Notes: generated by a model not told the origin, from the sequence alone. A stretch of 64,000 nucleotides of DNA from Acanthochromis polyacanthus (GCF_021347895.1 NC_067120.1:16291361-16355360), one strand, 5' to 3'; numbered from the stretch's first letter, positions 1 to 12,004 are shown. Numbers and translations are program-made.

Positions 1-856
1 TCTGCATCATTAACACATTGATGTAACTTGATTTCATACGCAGACTGTCTGTGCATCTCTGTGCAACAGAGGCATTTTATTCAGCCTTATTCATACATTG
101 TTTAAGTTATTTGTAACTCGAAACATTCATAGATATTGTATAGTCGTTGCTGAATTATGTTTGCTGTCACATTAAACTGGTGTTGGGATGATTGCCACTG
201 AGCAGGACTCAGAACACAGCATTTTAGAACTGATGATATGAATGGGTCACTATTTATCAGAAGTCTTTATAGTTCAGTTACATGTACAGTATACTCATTC
301 CAAAAGCCTCATTTTTAACTCAAGTATTGTAAATTTGAAACTTTAAACCAAGTCCTGTATGTTTTGAGTCAATGTCTGATGCTCTAATTTTGAGTAATGC
401 GTAGGTGGCGCATCTGTTGCCAGGTAAAATGTGTGATAATGGTGATCTTTGCAAAAGAAATGATAATAAATTATTGTTTTTTTGGTATCACAGTGGACCA
501 TGTTTTTTTTTTTTTGCAGACAGCTATGAAAGACCAAAATCCTACTGTCACTTTTTAGTTAATGTTTAAACTGTACTAAAAAATACTGATGATACTGAAT
601 TCAGAATGGTTCAATCACACATTTATAATGGAATAAAGTTTTTCAGTGTTTTTTTCAGCAGCAGTGGCAGGCTCTCGGGGAGCAGTGGCGACGTAAACAA
701 ATGACACTTCACTGTAGATTTTACTTGTACAACCTATTTATTGAATGACCAGTTGAAATGGCTTTTTCAAAGGCTGAATGTTAAAAAAATAAAATAAAAA
801 ATATTTGAACAAGCACATCTGTAAACGCATTCAGCTGTTACATCACGGAGTGTAGA
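1..856. other. AT-rich non-coding flank, possible 3' UTR end of a gene to the left
   Basis: I see no coding exon here. Two plus-strand AATAAA hexamers (465-470 and 632-637) are each followed by T- or GT-rich sequence, so the stretch could be the 3' end of a transcript from a gene left of the window. Nothing else supports that. A poly(T) run sits near 500-511. Confidence 0.2.
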
Positions 857-858
857 TA

Positions 859-1071
859 CACACGTGGACAAAATTGTTGGTACCCCTCAGTTAAAGAAGG
901 AAAAACCCACAATTCTCACTGAAATCACTTGAAACTCACAAAAGTAACAATAAATAAAAATTTATTGAAAATTAAATAATCAAAATCAGCCATCACTTTT
1001 GAATTGTTGATTAACATAATTATTTAAAAAAACAAACTAATGAAACAGGCCTGGACAAAAATGATGGTACC
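859..1071 (+). repeat. Left terminal inverted repeat of Tc1 element
   Basis: It starts CACACGTGGACAAAATTG and ends ATGATGGTACC. It pairs with 2281-2493 with three mismatches (in CATCAC/CATTAC and in GAAACAGGC/GAAATAGGG). The outer box (about 865-885) and the inner box (about 1052-1071) are direct repeats and are the expected transposase binding sites. Confidence 0.93.
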
Positions 1072-1137
1072 TCTATAAAAGATTGAAAACTATTTGACCA
1101 GAGTGACATGATTAACTCAGGTGTGTCATTTAATTGA

Positions 1138-2274
<1,137 letters not shown>

Positions 2275-2280
2275 GTTATG

Positions 2281-2493
2281 GGTACCATCATTTTTGTCCA
2301 GCCCTATTTCATTAGTTTGTTTTTTTAAATAATTATGTTAATCAACAATTCAAAAGTAATGGCTGATTTTGATTATTTAATTTTCAATAAATTTTTATTT
2401 ATTGTTACTTTTGTGAGTTTCAAGTGATTTCAGTGAGAATTGTGGGTTTTTCCTTCTTTAACTGAGGGGTACCAACAATTTTGTCCACGTGTG
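2281..2493 (-). repeat. Right terminal inverted repeat of Tc1 element
   Basis: Reverse complement of 859-1071 at about 210 of 213 positions. It contains the transposase transcript's likely AATAAA at 2386-2391 and is followed by the TA duplication at 2494-2495. Confidence 0.93.
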
Positions 2494-2495
2494 TA

Positions 2496-3837
2496 GGAGC
2501 TTAATGCTATCAAAGAGTTTACTCACATTAGCGACACTGAGTTGGCACCGGTCCCAATTAACTGAAGCTACCCATATGTTACCAGTGCCCCCCCCCCCAC
2601 TCCTCGTGATCTGATTGGTCACCCCGTGTGCCCCCCAAAAATTTCATTTGAAATTTACATTACTGATACTCCGACTTCTGACGCTCCTGAACGCAACTTC
2701 GTTGTCCGACTGCACCTGAATGCACCAATGACGTTAGTTTGATCTTTTGATTGTATTGCCTTTGGATTTGAAGAAGCTTTGAAGACGTTTCCTGATGCCA
2801 GAGGAGAAGAGGAGCAGCTTTGTAACTTTGCGGTAAGAAGACTGTGGCCGTTTCTCAGTAACGTAAATGTCCGTTCTTGCGTTCTCATGTACTCGTGAAA
2901 CGTCATCCTCGAGACTGCATCGGACCAGACTAGTGAGCACAGATATGAATCAGTAGATAGATATATATCTGTGGCTGCAGCTCCCCGTAACCAGGAGGAT
3001 TTTATTAGAGGAAGTCAGACACAGTCACACAGAGAAACATTAGAGCTCACACTGAAATGGAGCTACAGCTCTGTGTCTTGTAGAAGATTTATTTTCAAAG
3101 CTACATGTGTGACGGTAATCATCCATGCCACAGCAGACCTCATTAGCACTTCCGCTAGGTCGCCTAACTTCTGGTTACTCCAGTGATCCTGTTGTCTGTA
3201 ATGTAGCCAGAATATGGATTAATTTTTCGTTTGGGCTTGACAAAGACGAAAACAAAAATATTCAGAAAACGTGGAGCATCGAGCTAAGGCTTGTTACAGT
3301 TTGATTTAAATTTTCAAAGTCACATTTTTGAAATCATGTAATTTTTCCGTAAAAAAATCACGGCTTTTATTTTGTCAGAGAACCCTAGAAACCTTGTTTA
3401 TCCGTAATTTCGACTGAACGTGGGCTGCAGTTCCCATTATTTAAACATCAATATGATGTATAAATGTAGATGGACTTGTTATATTTCAGTATGCAGACAT
3501 TTTTATTCATGCCCAGTATATTTTGTAGACAAACATATTTGATAGAAATATTAGAAATGGATATCTGTTTCCTCATAATAATTGAGTTAATGCCATTAAA
3601 TGTTCGTCAGTGATTCATCTTTAGTGTGAAACTTTTACTTTACACATATATTTTTTAAATGTAGGTCATTTTAAGGTAAGACATTAAAGGATTGTTTTCT
3701 TAGGTAAACTAATTTGTTTTTAAATTTACTTCAGGTGGGTGTCGACAGTGTTCACAGTCAGGTCTGTGATAATCCTGTCAAAAAACAAAACAGAAAAAAA
3801 TCTAGATTGTAAATCAACGTATAACCAAAGCACTCCG
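2496..3837. other. Non-coding, no gene seen
   Basis: No exon or recognised repeat. A run of C (2588-2600) followed by GTGCCCCCCAAAA near 2628-2640 resembles the C-rich ends of some fish hAT elements, but no partner end was found. Confidence 0.3.
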
Positions 3838-4286
3838 TGTATAACACCATAGTATAGGAAAATGTCAAAGTATAGTATACTTTTCAAGAATAACATAGTA
3901 TGGCCTGTAGTTCATAGTGTAGCATGTTGGCAAAAAAAAAAAACATAGATTATTATGTGGTTCAAAAAGTGCAAAATGATAGGATGTTGCCTAAAATTGT
4001 CATGTATGATATGTGGTTCAAAAAATGTCAAAGTGCAGTATATTGTCAAAATAGTATGTTATTCAAGAAAACATCAGTGTGCAATATGTTGTCTAAAAAA
4101 TGCCATAGAATAATAGTTCATTGCACAAGTAAAAGTATAGTCATTTTTAAAACTGTTCAAACTCTTATATGTTGCTAAAAAAACTAAAAAAAAAAAACGT
4201 CATAGGAATATGTCAATTTAAAAAAGCCTTAAGTATAGCATGTCGTTCTAAAAACGTCAGAGTTTAGCCTTTGGTCCACAAAACGT
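3838..4286 (+). repeat. Degenerate minisatellite with CATAGTATAG-type units
   Basis: Loosely repeated units of roughly 35-45 bp combine AAAAAACGTCATAGTATAG-like and TATGTTGTTCAAAA-like phrases, with many substitutions and A-run length changes. The pattern resumes at about 4924-5010 after an insert, and one isolated unit (AAAACGTCATAGTATGG) lies at 10538-10553. I recognise this as a widespread teleost tandem repeat type; the unit boundaries are approximate. Confidence 0.6.
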
Positions 4287-4918
4287 TGTTCTGTCCCGGC
4301 TGTCTGAAGTAGGTGAGGAGCAACACAAAGACAGTCCAAACACTGGTTTTCAGAGGGTTGGACGAGTATGTATTTGAAAGAGTAAGTTTACAACAACACA
4401 ATATGTGAGGGGGTTAAAATCAAATGAGTGTTAGTAAAATAAATATAAATCAACAGAACTAAAAGTGAACTTCACGTTGACATTGATGGGCATTCCAACC
4501 AGGAACAAAGTAAAAGATCATCAATATGAAAAAAAGCTCATCCTGTTCACCTCTTAAAACCCAAAAACACACCGCAGTAGCATCCTAAAGTAAAACTACC
4601 AATGGGTTCCCTGTTTTCCTTTCTGAACAATTCAATGGTCCCTCTCTATCTCCCCACGCATCCACCAACCACTGGAACACATCTCCAAAGTTCTGCTGAA
4701 GCTCAGCTTCCCCTCAAAAGAAGTGCCGCTAGATGAAAGAGCCTTTTGAGAGGCAGCTGTCATCATGATTGGACGGTACTTTGGTCTGTTCCAATCCAGC
4801 TTAGGCTCCAGAGATGGCAGGCGGGACGAGTCAACAGAGGCCGGGTGGACGAAGGCATGCAGCTGAGTACAATCCAGAAAACAACAGAGGAGGAGTGCAG
4901 TGACCCAGGGCCAGAACA
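4287..4918. mobile_element. Candidate solo LTR or TG...CA insert inside the minisatellite
   Basis: The segment begins TGTTCTGTCCC and ends GGGCCAGAACA, so its tips form a short imperfect inverted repeat with TG...CA ends as in LTRs. It interrupts the CATAGTATAG minisatellite, which continues on both sides. Flanking pentamers are AACGT and AACAG, so a target duplication is only partly visible. No retroelement coding sequence is present. It could instead be another short insertion. Confidence 0.4.
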
Positions 4919-4923
4919 AACAG

Positions 4924-5010
4924 AGTAGCATGGTATGTCTCTTAGAAAAACATCATAGTATAGCCTTTGGTATGAAAAACGGCATCATATACATCGTATA
5001 TTGTACAAAT
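4924..5010 (+). repeat. Continuation of the CATAGTATAG minisatellite
   Basis: AACATCATAGTATAGCC at 4950-4966 matches the phrase just left of the insert (GAGTTTAGCCTTTGG near 4260-4275), which supports insertion into a pre-existing tandem array. Confidence 0.5.
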
Positions 5011-5916
5011 AACAAGTCAAAGGAAAGAGACATACTTTGTAGAATTGTAGTTATTGTGGGCTGACTGATTTACTGATTATCAGTATTTTAGTTTTTACTG
5101 ATTTACGGTAATAAATAATTTTATGAATGGCGCTACTTTGGCTCTGAACCTTTATCTCCCTGTGGTCGCTCTGTCTTCTAGAGTGATTTGATTGGTTATA
5201 CGTCACCAATAAAACTCCTTTAACTTAACATCTGTAAACAAAACAAAAACATATCAACAAAGTTTTCTGTTAGTTTGTGTTCTTCTAAGTTTAACTCCAA
5301 GATTTTAAATGCTTTCATTTACTGCAAATGAATATCTCCTCCAAATGTCTCACGAATAATCACTATCAGCCTTAAAAACCCACAAAACACCCCTTTATAC
5401 TCGACCACACTTAGTACAGTCCGGTTCCCCCTTCTATAAATCTGCTTGGAATCTTCCACTTCCTGTTTGTGAAAGTGGCCTTCTACCTGGACAGGTTTTG
5501 TAGGAGCTCATGCAACAAACATTTAGGGTAACTGCACTTTAATATGGATGGATGACACTGAATTAGAGTCTGTTTGAATGAGACTGAGTTCAGATGTGTA
5601 GCTCTGTCATTAAATAGGAAATTATTTCTCAGAATTGACAGAGAAAAGTCTTAAATGTTTGCTAGGTTAGCGTCCCATGTGTTCTTTGCCTCAGCTAAAA
5701 CTAACTCTCTCCAACTTCTGGATCTCTTGAGTTGCTTGTTGTTAAAATGTCTTGCTAGAGGTGCTGAAGCTCATAAAGTCTGAGATGTTTGTTCAAAATA
5801 AGCTCATTCTCAAGTCTTATCTGAACTTATATTTAGTTTGAACTTTCCCTAAACTTAGGAGTTAATGACAGAGCAGCACATCCAGACTCAGTCTCATTTA
5901 TGTAGAGATGAAACTT
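5011..5916. other. Non-coding, no gene seen
   Basis: Ordinary AT-rich sequence without a convincing exon, RNA gene or recognised repeat. Confidence 0.3.
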
Positions 5917-5929
5917 CAGTGTCATTCAT

Positions 5930-6277
5930 CCATCCATTCTTTAGACACCGCTTTATCCTCACTAGGGTTGTGGGGGGGCTGGAGCCTATCCCAGCTGACT
6001 CGGGCGAAGGCAGGGGACACCCTGGACAGGTCACCAGTCTGTTGCAGGGCTACATATACAGACAAACAATCACACTCACACCAATTTAGAGTAATCATTT
6101 AACATCAGCATATTTTTGGAGTGTGGGAGGAAGCCAGAGTGTCCAGAGAAAACCCACGCATGCACAGGGAGAACATGCAAACTCCATGCAGAAAGATCCC
6201 AGGCCCATCCTGGGAATTGAACCAGGGAATGTTCTTGCTGCAAGGCGAAGTGCTAACCACTACTCCACTGTGCAGCC
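5930..6277 (-). mobile_element. tRNA-derived SINE, minus strand, with 13-bp target duplication
   Basis: Read on the minus strand, the element starts GGGCTGCACAGTGGAGTAG. It shows an A-box-like TAGTGGTTAGCAC and a B-box-like GGTTCAATTCCC, and it ends in a short GGAT tail (ATCCATCC on the plus strand at its left end). It is flanked by a perfect 13-bp direct repeat CAGTGTCATTCAT at 5917-5929 and 6278-6290, the mark of LINE-driven insertion. The body (phrases such as GGAGCCTATCCCAGCTGAC and GAAAACCCACGCATGCAC) belongs to a repeat very common in teleost genomes. The open frames crossing it are not genes. Confidence 0.8.
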
Positions 6278-6290
6278 CAGTGTCATTCAT

Positions 6291-7364
6291 TGATGTTAAA
6301 GTGCAGTTTTTCAGATGTTTGTTGCACATGCTCCCGACCAAACCAGTCCAGGTGGAAGACGATGTGAAGAGAAGCTCCAGAGGATGAATATCACACATTT
6401 ACGTTGGAAATAAATGTTCTTTAATTAGACATTGTCATGAAAAAGTTGGATTTCCCTTTAATGATGTTCAAATCTTTGTTGAGTGTTTTGTTGATGTTGG
6501 TTTCTAAATGTTTTCTGACACTCGGCCCCAAAGATTAAAACCTTTTATGGCTCACAAGCTACTGCCTGATTCCTGCATCATGAATGTGAATCTTTTTGGT
6601 TTTTATGACAGTAAACTGAATGTATTTGGATTTGACATTTTATAAACCAAAACAAGAAATTAATTACTGGAGAAAACAATCAACAGATTAATGGACAAAG
6701 AAAATGTGTTTTCTAACATATATGGCTGAATTACTCCAACATTATTAGATACATACAATTTAAATTCAATTTTATTTATATAACACCAATTACAGGTCAA
6801 ATTGTCTCAAGACGCTTTATTTTTATATTTTTTTGTCATATTTAAAATATAAAAAAGTAAGAAATTTAAGCCTCTTGACTAATCCAATTTATTATTAGGT
6901 TTATTAGAGACTAATCAACAATTAAAATAACTTGCTCCACTAAAACTAATAAACATGAGGTCAAACAGAAGGAACAGTTTTAAATCCTGCAGTCCCACGA
7001 CGACAAGAATAAAGTTTCTCAACAAAAACTAAATCTGCTGGTGGATTCCATTAAAGTCCAAATAAATGATAATAAAGTGTGATACTAAAGGTTTGTGGTG
7101 CTAAAAATCTCAAAGTCAAGATATCAAGTTGAACATCTGGATGGAGGTTGATAAAAGTTAACCTCCCTTCATTTCTCTGGAGCTGACTCCATAGATTTTA
7201 GTGATGCTGGTTAAAGACCTGCTCTTCTAGTCGTCTTCCTTCTCGTCACTGTAAAAAGTCACTCCATCCTCACAGACTTCAACACCTATTCATGACAAGT
7301 TCTTCTGCCTCTGACCTGGTAGAAACTCGTAAAACCTGTCGAGACTCGGATTTTCGAAAAACTC
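6291..7364. other. Non-coding with repeat fragments
   Basis: No exon seen. About 6565-6690 is a fragment of a common teleost repeat (GACAGTAAACTGAATGTATTTGG); a longer copy in opposite orientation lies at 34612-34926. About 6763-6825 carries the TTCAATTTTATTTATATA phrase of another frequent fish repeat. Confidence 0.45.
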
Positions 7365-7450
7365 GTCGGGCGGGGGAAGGTGTGGTGGGCGGTGGGGGAG
7401 TAGAGGGGGCAGTGGGGGGAAATGGGGGAGTAGAGGGGGGAGGCTGCCAC
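7365..7450 (+). repeat. G-rich block with GGGGGAGTAGAGGGGG units
   Basis: Purine-rich, strongly G-biased tract with many runs of three or more G and a repeated TGGGGGAGTAGAGGGGG phrase. It could form G-quadruplexes on the plus strand. The frames through it give only low-complexity Pro- or Gly-rich peptides and are not genes. Confidence 0.6.
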
Positions 7451-7579
7451 CCACCTCCCCGCCTACTCTCCGCCCTGACTCCACCCAGACGCCGCCTTGG
7501 CTCCACCCATGTGGTCACTTTATTAGGAACAGAAACTACGAGGACAAAGGGACGACGAGTTTATTTTTTTTTAAGTGAT

Positions 7580-7790
7580 CTGTAGTTCAGTGAGTTAAGG
7601 GTTTGCCTATGGAGCTGCAGGTTGCTGGTTCAATACTAGACCCTTCTTAAATTTTTTGAAAAACTTAGACAAACACAAAGAAAGAAAATTATCAGTGGTG
7701 GGTCTTGAACCTGTTACCTTCTGCTTGGTAGTCTCTCTTCTTATCCCCTGAGCTACTTGCTCAGATACTAATTCTTCTTTTTTTTGCGCA
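7580..7790. repeat. Two convergent tRNA-like (SINE-head-like) segments
   Basis: About 7585-7650 (plus) has an A-box-like TAGTTCAGTGAGTTAAGG and a B-box-like GGTTCAATACT. About 7690-7780 (minus) has TAGCTCAGGGGATAAG and GGTTCAAGACC. Neither folds into a clean cloverleaf, since the T-arm pairing is poor, so I call them tRNA-derived repeat pieces rather than tRNA genes. Confidence 0.4.
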
Positions 7791-7956
7791 TTTATCATCG
7801 ATTTTTCACCGTTTTCGAGATTTTTTTTTTTTAACTTGGGTCTTGACTCGACCGTTTTTCTCCGGAGGTTGGACTTCAGCCTTTGTGCTGGAGGGTTGGA
7901 CCCTCAGTTACAAGACTTTCCAAAGCCTCCACACCTCAGGACCTGAGCTTTCACAC

Positions 7957-8135
7957 AGTCCAAGGACTGAAATTTTCTAAGTTCCACAGTTGATGGCTGT
8001 TAGTTTGAACCTTTCGACAGTCTGAGGGCTGAAAACTTCTAATTTCTTGAGTAGTTCACTGTCAGTTTGAACCTATAGACAGTCTGAGGGCTGAAAACTT
8101 CTAATTTCTGGAGTAGTTCACTGTTAGTTTGAACT
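7957..8135 (+). repeat. Tandem repeat, 62-bp period, about 2.9 copies
   Basis: AGTTTGAAC recurs at 8002, 8064 and 8126. GACAGTCTGAGGGCTGAAAA occurs in the two complete units and a diverged form in the first. Units differ at a few positions. Confidence 0.75.
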
Positions 8136-8459
8136 TTCTGGTTAACAGAAGCCTTAAACTTGTGACCATGAGCTTTGAGTTCACATCAATCCGAGTTCTT
8201 CTCAGACCTTCACCAGTGGGTTCTTTAGAAATCCTGAACAAACTTTGATTCTCTTTACTGAACAGTAAAGTTTGTGGCGATCAGAAGGTAACATTAGTTT
8301 GATCAATGCCAACTACTAGTAGACTTCATCTTAAAAGCAGTTTTCTTAAGTGAGCACTTTGTAAATCTGTCCGTAATCAAACCAAGAACACGGAAAGAGG
8401 AAATGTTCGAAGAAACAACTTGATGTTTTCATTTCAGGCCAGAAAACACTTTAAGACCT

Positions 8460-9240
8460 TTATCTGTTTTTGCCATTTTTGATCATTTTATTGTCTCTTC
8501 TGTTTAATTTGATCTTTTAAAGTCTAACTGGTGTCTTTTCACATGTTTTGCATTTAGTTTGATTCTTCTTTAATGTTTAGTTTTGCTCTTTTCTCACCTT
8601 TTATTCTTTTCTAATGTCTGATTTGATTTTGAAATGTTTTGTCTTTTTAGTGATTAATTGTTCATTTTTTCAAATTTTTTAATCGGCTTGTTTGAAAATT
8701 TCTTGTTCTTTCCCAATGTTTAATTTTTAGATTAAGTCTTTGTTAAGGTTTTTCTTTTTAAATGTTTTACCACCTTTTAATGTTTAATTTTCTTTTTAAA
8801 TGCTTCATTGTATTTTCTGTTCAATTCGTATTTAAAGTTTTTTGTCTGTTAATTTTCTAATTAAACATTTAATTTAGTAATTAAATGTTTTCTTTTTAAA
8901 GGTTTAATAATCCAATTAAATGTTTCATATTTTTTAAAAATGTAATACTCTTCTTGTTTAATTGTATTTTTTAAATGTTTACTCATCTAAAATATTTCAT
9001 CTTTAATGTTTGATATTGTTCAGAAATTATTTCATAATTACATTTTGTATCTTCTGTTTAAATATTTTGTCTGTTCAGTATAACTTAATTGTATTTAATT
9101 TTCTTTTTCCAAGTTTTATTGTATTAAATGTTTTTTTCCTTTTATTTTATTGCTTTTTAATGTCATTTATTTCTTTAATCTTTTTTTGTCAAGATTTTAA
9201 CCCCAACCTTAAAAATGAAACAAATCCTTAAATCAAAGTA
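8460..9240 (+). repeat. T-rich low-complexity tract
   Basis: About 780 bp of T-rich sequence in which TTTAATGTTTAATTTT- and TTTTTAAATG-like phrases recur irregularly. No gene; the 73-residue hydrophobic frame at 9010-9231 is a composition artefact. Confidence 0.6.
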
Positions 9241-9588
9241 TTTCTGTTGTCACAATCATGAGTTAGTCAGTTATTCAGTTTATCAACTCAACTTTATTTG
9301 TTTAGCACCTTTCACACAGATGACAAAACTGAACAAGCAAAGAGAAAAAAAACATGCTAAAACTGATTAAAACTCAAAAATATATATATAAAAAAAGATT
9401 TAACATCTTAATAAAATATGTTGTGTTCAGGGGATGGAGGGAGTTTACTGAAGTCTTCTTGGGCTCAAATGGTAAATCATTTAAAATACAAACTTGATGT
9501 TCAGTCTAAGGAAACTGCAGAGCAACAGAAGAACCAACAATGTCTCCTGTTTTCTCCTTTAATGAGTCAACTCTTCTGGTGCTTTCAG
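9241..9588. other. Non-coding with A/T-rich repeat fragment
   Basis: CAACTCAACTTTATTTGTTTAG (about 9285-9305) resembles a frequent teleost interspersed repeat. No exon until the kinesin-like fragment that follows. Confidence 0.3.
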
Positions 9589-9660
9589 ACTGAAGAACTA
9601 CAGACTCTTCACAACCTGCTCAAACTCTTGGTACAGGACTTCACCACACGGGTCAAGAAG
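9589..9660 (+). pseudogene. Orphan exon resembling kinesin heavy chain KIF5
   Basis: Seventy-two bases encode 24 residues reading TEELQTLHN...KLLVQDFTTRVKK. This closely matches the conserved coiled-coil/stalk segment of KIF5 kinesin heavy chains, with about three substitutions by recall (R to L, F to L, L to F inside the segment). It is preceded by a good acceptor (TCTTCTGGTGCTTTCAG ending 9588) and followed at once by GT (GTTTCC, a weak donor). This fits an exon copied together with its intron edge. No other KIF5 exon is recognisable nearby, so I regard it as a duplicated or captured exon relic rather than part of a functional gene here. Confidence 0.5.
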
Positions 9661-10553
9661 GTTTCCGTCTCATTTCTACTCTGAAGCTCACCTTCTCCTG
9701 CTCAAGCTGCTGACAAATGTTTCTGCTGCTCTAAAGTCTGGTCTCAAGAACTTCCTAAAAACTCTCAAAGTCTCTTCTGCTGCAGGTTGCTTTGTAGAAC
9801 TGTTCCAGAAAACCTCACTAAACCACATGGAGGGGCCTCAAGCTAGTCATCCAAATGGAACCATACAAAAACCAAACTAGCACAACCCAAATGCTAAAGT
9901 CTCCTGCAGCCTACCAGAGAACCTCTTTAAACAAAGAATCAGGACAGGAACTCTTACCTTCTGGACAACCAACGTTGGTTCACAAACAAGAATAGAGAAT
10001 GTGTCTGACCAAAAACATCTAAAGACTCACTACAGCCAAGATAAAGACACAACTCAGCTGCACCAAATCCACTAATCACTGCACACATTAGCACCATGTG
10101 CTAACTGTGGCTAAAGAACCACATTTACCAAGACAACTATCGAGCACAAAATCCAAAAACACACCAAGATACACATTAAAGAGGATTTTACTGCTGGAAG
10201 CTGCAAGCCAACGCCTAAAGAAAAAACTAAAGCAACAGAGTAAAACCCAGTGAAGAGAAGCAGAGGAAATGTTTGACTGCAGCCGAATAAGCAGGAAGGC
10301 ACTGAGTTGCTCAGGTGTTCCTGATGACACTAAGCAGCCATCTGGACAGCCAATAGGAACACAGCTTACTAGAAGTCCAGAGGGCTGGCTTAGTGAATTA
10401 AATTAAGTTTAAAGTTGAAGCAGAAAGTCAACAAAAAAAGTTGAAAACCACCTTCTGCTACCTGAAATCTCTAGAGTTTTCACACATAGAACGTCTGAAC
10501 ATGTCAAACTGGTTCCATAGTAGAACCTTCACTGTAAAAACGTCATAGTATGG
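9661..10553. other. Non-coding, possible unclassified repeat
   Basis: No exon seen. The text around 10280-10370 (CTCAGGTGTTCCTGATGACA) has the look of an interspersed repeat, but I cannot name the family. A single CATAGTATGG minisatellite unit lies at 10538-10553. Confidence 0.25.
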
Positions 10554-10650
10554 CGTAGGGATGGCTCGATACCACTTTTTCACATCCGATACCGATACCG
10601 CAGCCTTGAGGATCAGCCGATGCCGAGCCGATACCGATATGATTATTTTT
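10554..10650 (+). mobile_element. hAT-type transposon left end
   Basis: Starts TAGGGATGGCTCGATACCAC and contains dense CCGATACCGATA subterminal repeats, a pattern common at the ends of fish hAT elements. The matching right end was not found, so the extent is unknown. It abuts a CATAGTATGG repeat unit. Confidence 0.5.
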
Positions 10651-12004
10651 GTCACTCTAAAAGTTATTATTAAAACATGGGTGTAATTTGCGTGATACTG
10701 ACATCTAAAAACATCACGTTCACTGTACAACAACTGTTCTGGTCCCCTAAAGAAAGAAGGAAAATATGTGACAACAAGTTATGTGTAACTGCTGTGGCTT
10801 TATTAAAACTTAGAGCTCACATCACTTTTAAGAGCATTTGTAAACACAACAGACCCAGCTGCACCATTCAGATGTTTGAAATAAAACTGCAACTTGGTGC
10901 ACATATTTAAATTAAATTAAATAATCCCAGTGTATAAACAGAAAAGTCACGTTATACCTCAATGACATTGCAAAGCTGCTATAAATAATTTTATGAATTA
11001 ACATAAAATAGCATCTCCACTAAAATAATGTCGGTAGAACACAGGAAGTTACACATGGCTTCTTAAGATACACAATCAAAACAATAAACATATAGGCTAT
11101 ACACCTGATTTGCTGCACCAAAACAAAAACAGAAAAACAAGGGTAAACAGTGATAGCGCAATCTAGTGTCTTTCTTGTTTTGCATGCAGCCGCTGATGTT
11201 GTACTGTATGTAAAACACTCATGAAACGAAATATTAGAATGAACACTATTCAAATACTCACATTATGTTCACAGAAAACAATAAAACATGCTAGCTGCCT
11301 GACCTTGAACTGAAAATTCTTAAGCTGCTTTGTCTTGCAACATGAGGGACAAATTTCTCTTCAGAAAGATTAACATTTCAGCCATTTCATATGATGTTTG
11401 CTGAGCTGTGTGCTATTAAATGATTTACGAATATGGAATATTGTTACTGTTTATTATTGTTCTCAGGTTTATTGTTAAATGTATAGAGTGTTGATTATTG
11501 TATTTTATTGTGTTTTATTTAAGAATTTGGAGTATTGTTACTGTTTATTATTGTTCTCAGGTTTACTATTAAATGTACAGAGTGCTACTTACTGTATTTT
11601 ATTGTATTTTAAAATTTACATTACTGCACAGAACATTTAAGATTATTTTACCACAGATCAAGGGTGCAGATTGTTGTTGTTTACTGTACTACTGTAAACA
11701 TTCTAAGACATGGAAATTGACAGGGTTCTATATAATGTTGTTCTTGCACATTATTTGTCACTTAATTGCCCTCGGGATACGGTCATTGAGCTTACTAGTT
11801 TTACATAACAGGCAGATGCTGCAGCTAATGATGCTGTAATTCACATAAACAAGGAAACAAGTCCATCATAATTTGAATGTTAACAGTCCAAAATTAAAAG
11901 GTCATATACAGCTTTCCAAATGGGTTAAAGAGCCAAAAAAAAACATGAAAAACACTTTGTAAAAGTGAGAGGTCAGTAGCAGCTTTCATTTTTTCTTACA
12001 ACTT
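10651..12004. other. Non-coding, contains a 94-bp direct duplication
   Basis: No exon seen. At 11429-11616 a unit containing ATTGTTACTGTTTATTATTG and TCTCAGGTTTA occurs twice, 94 bp apart, with several substitutions. Some of the stretch may be the interior of a degraded DNA transposon. Confidence 0.4.

Noticed and set aside
7279..7585. Pro- and Gly-rich frames on both strands
   Set aside because: They are readings of the G-rich tract and have no conserved content.
7580..7790. Genuine tRNA genes
   Set aside because: A and B boxes are present but acceptor and T-arm pairing is poor, so a tRNA-derived repeat fits better.
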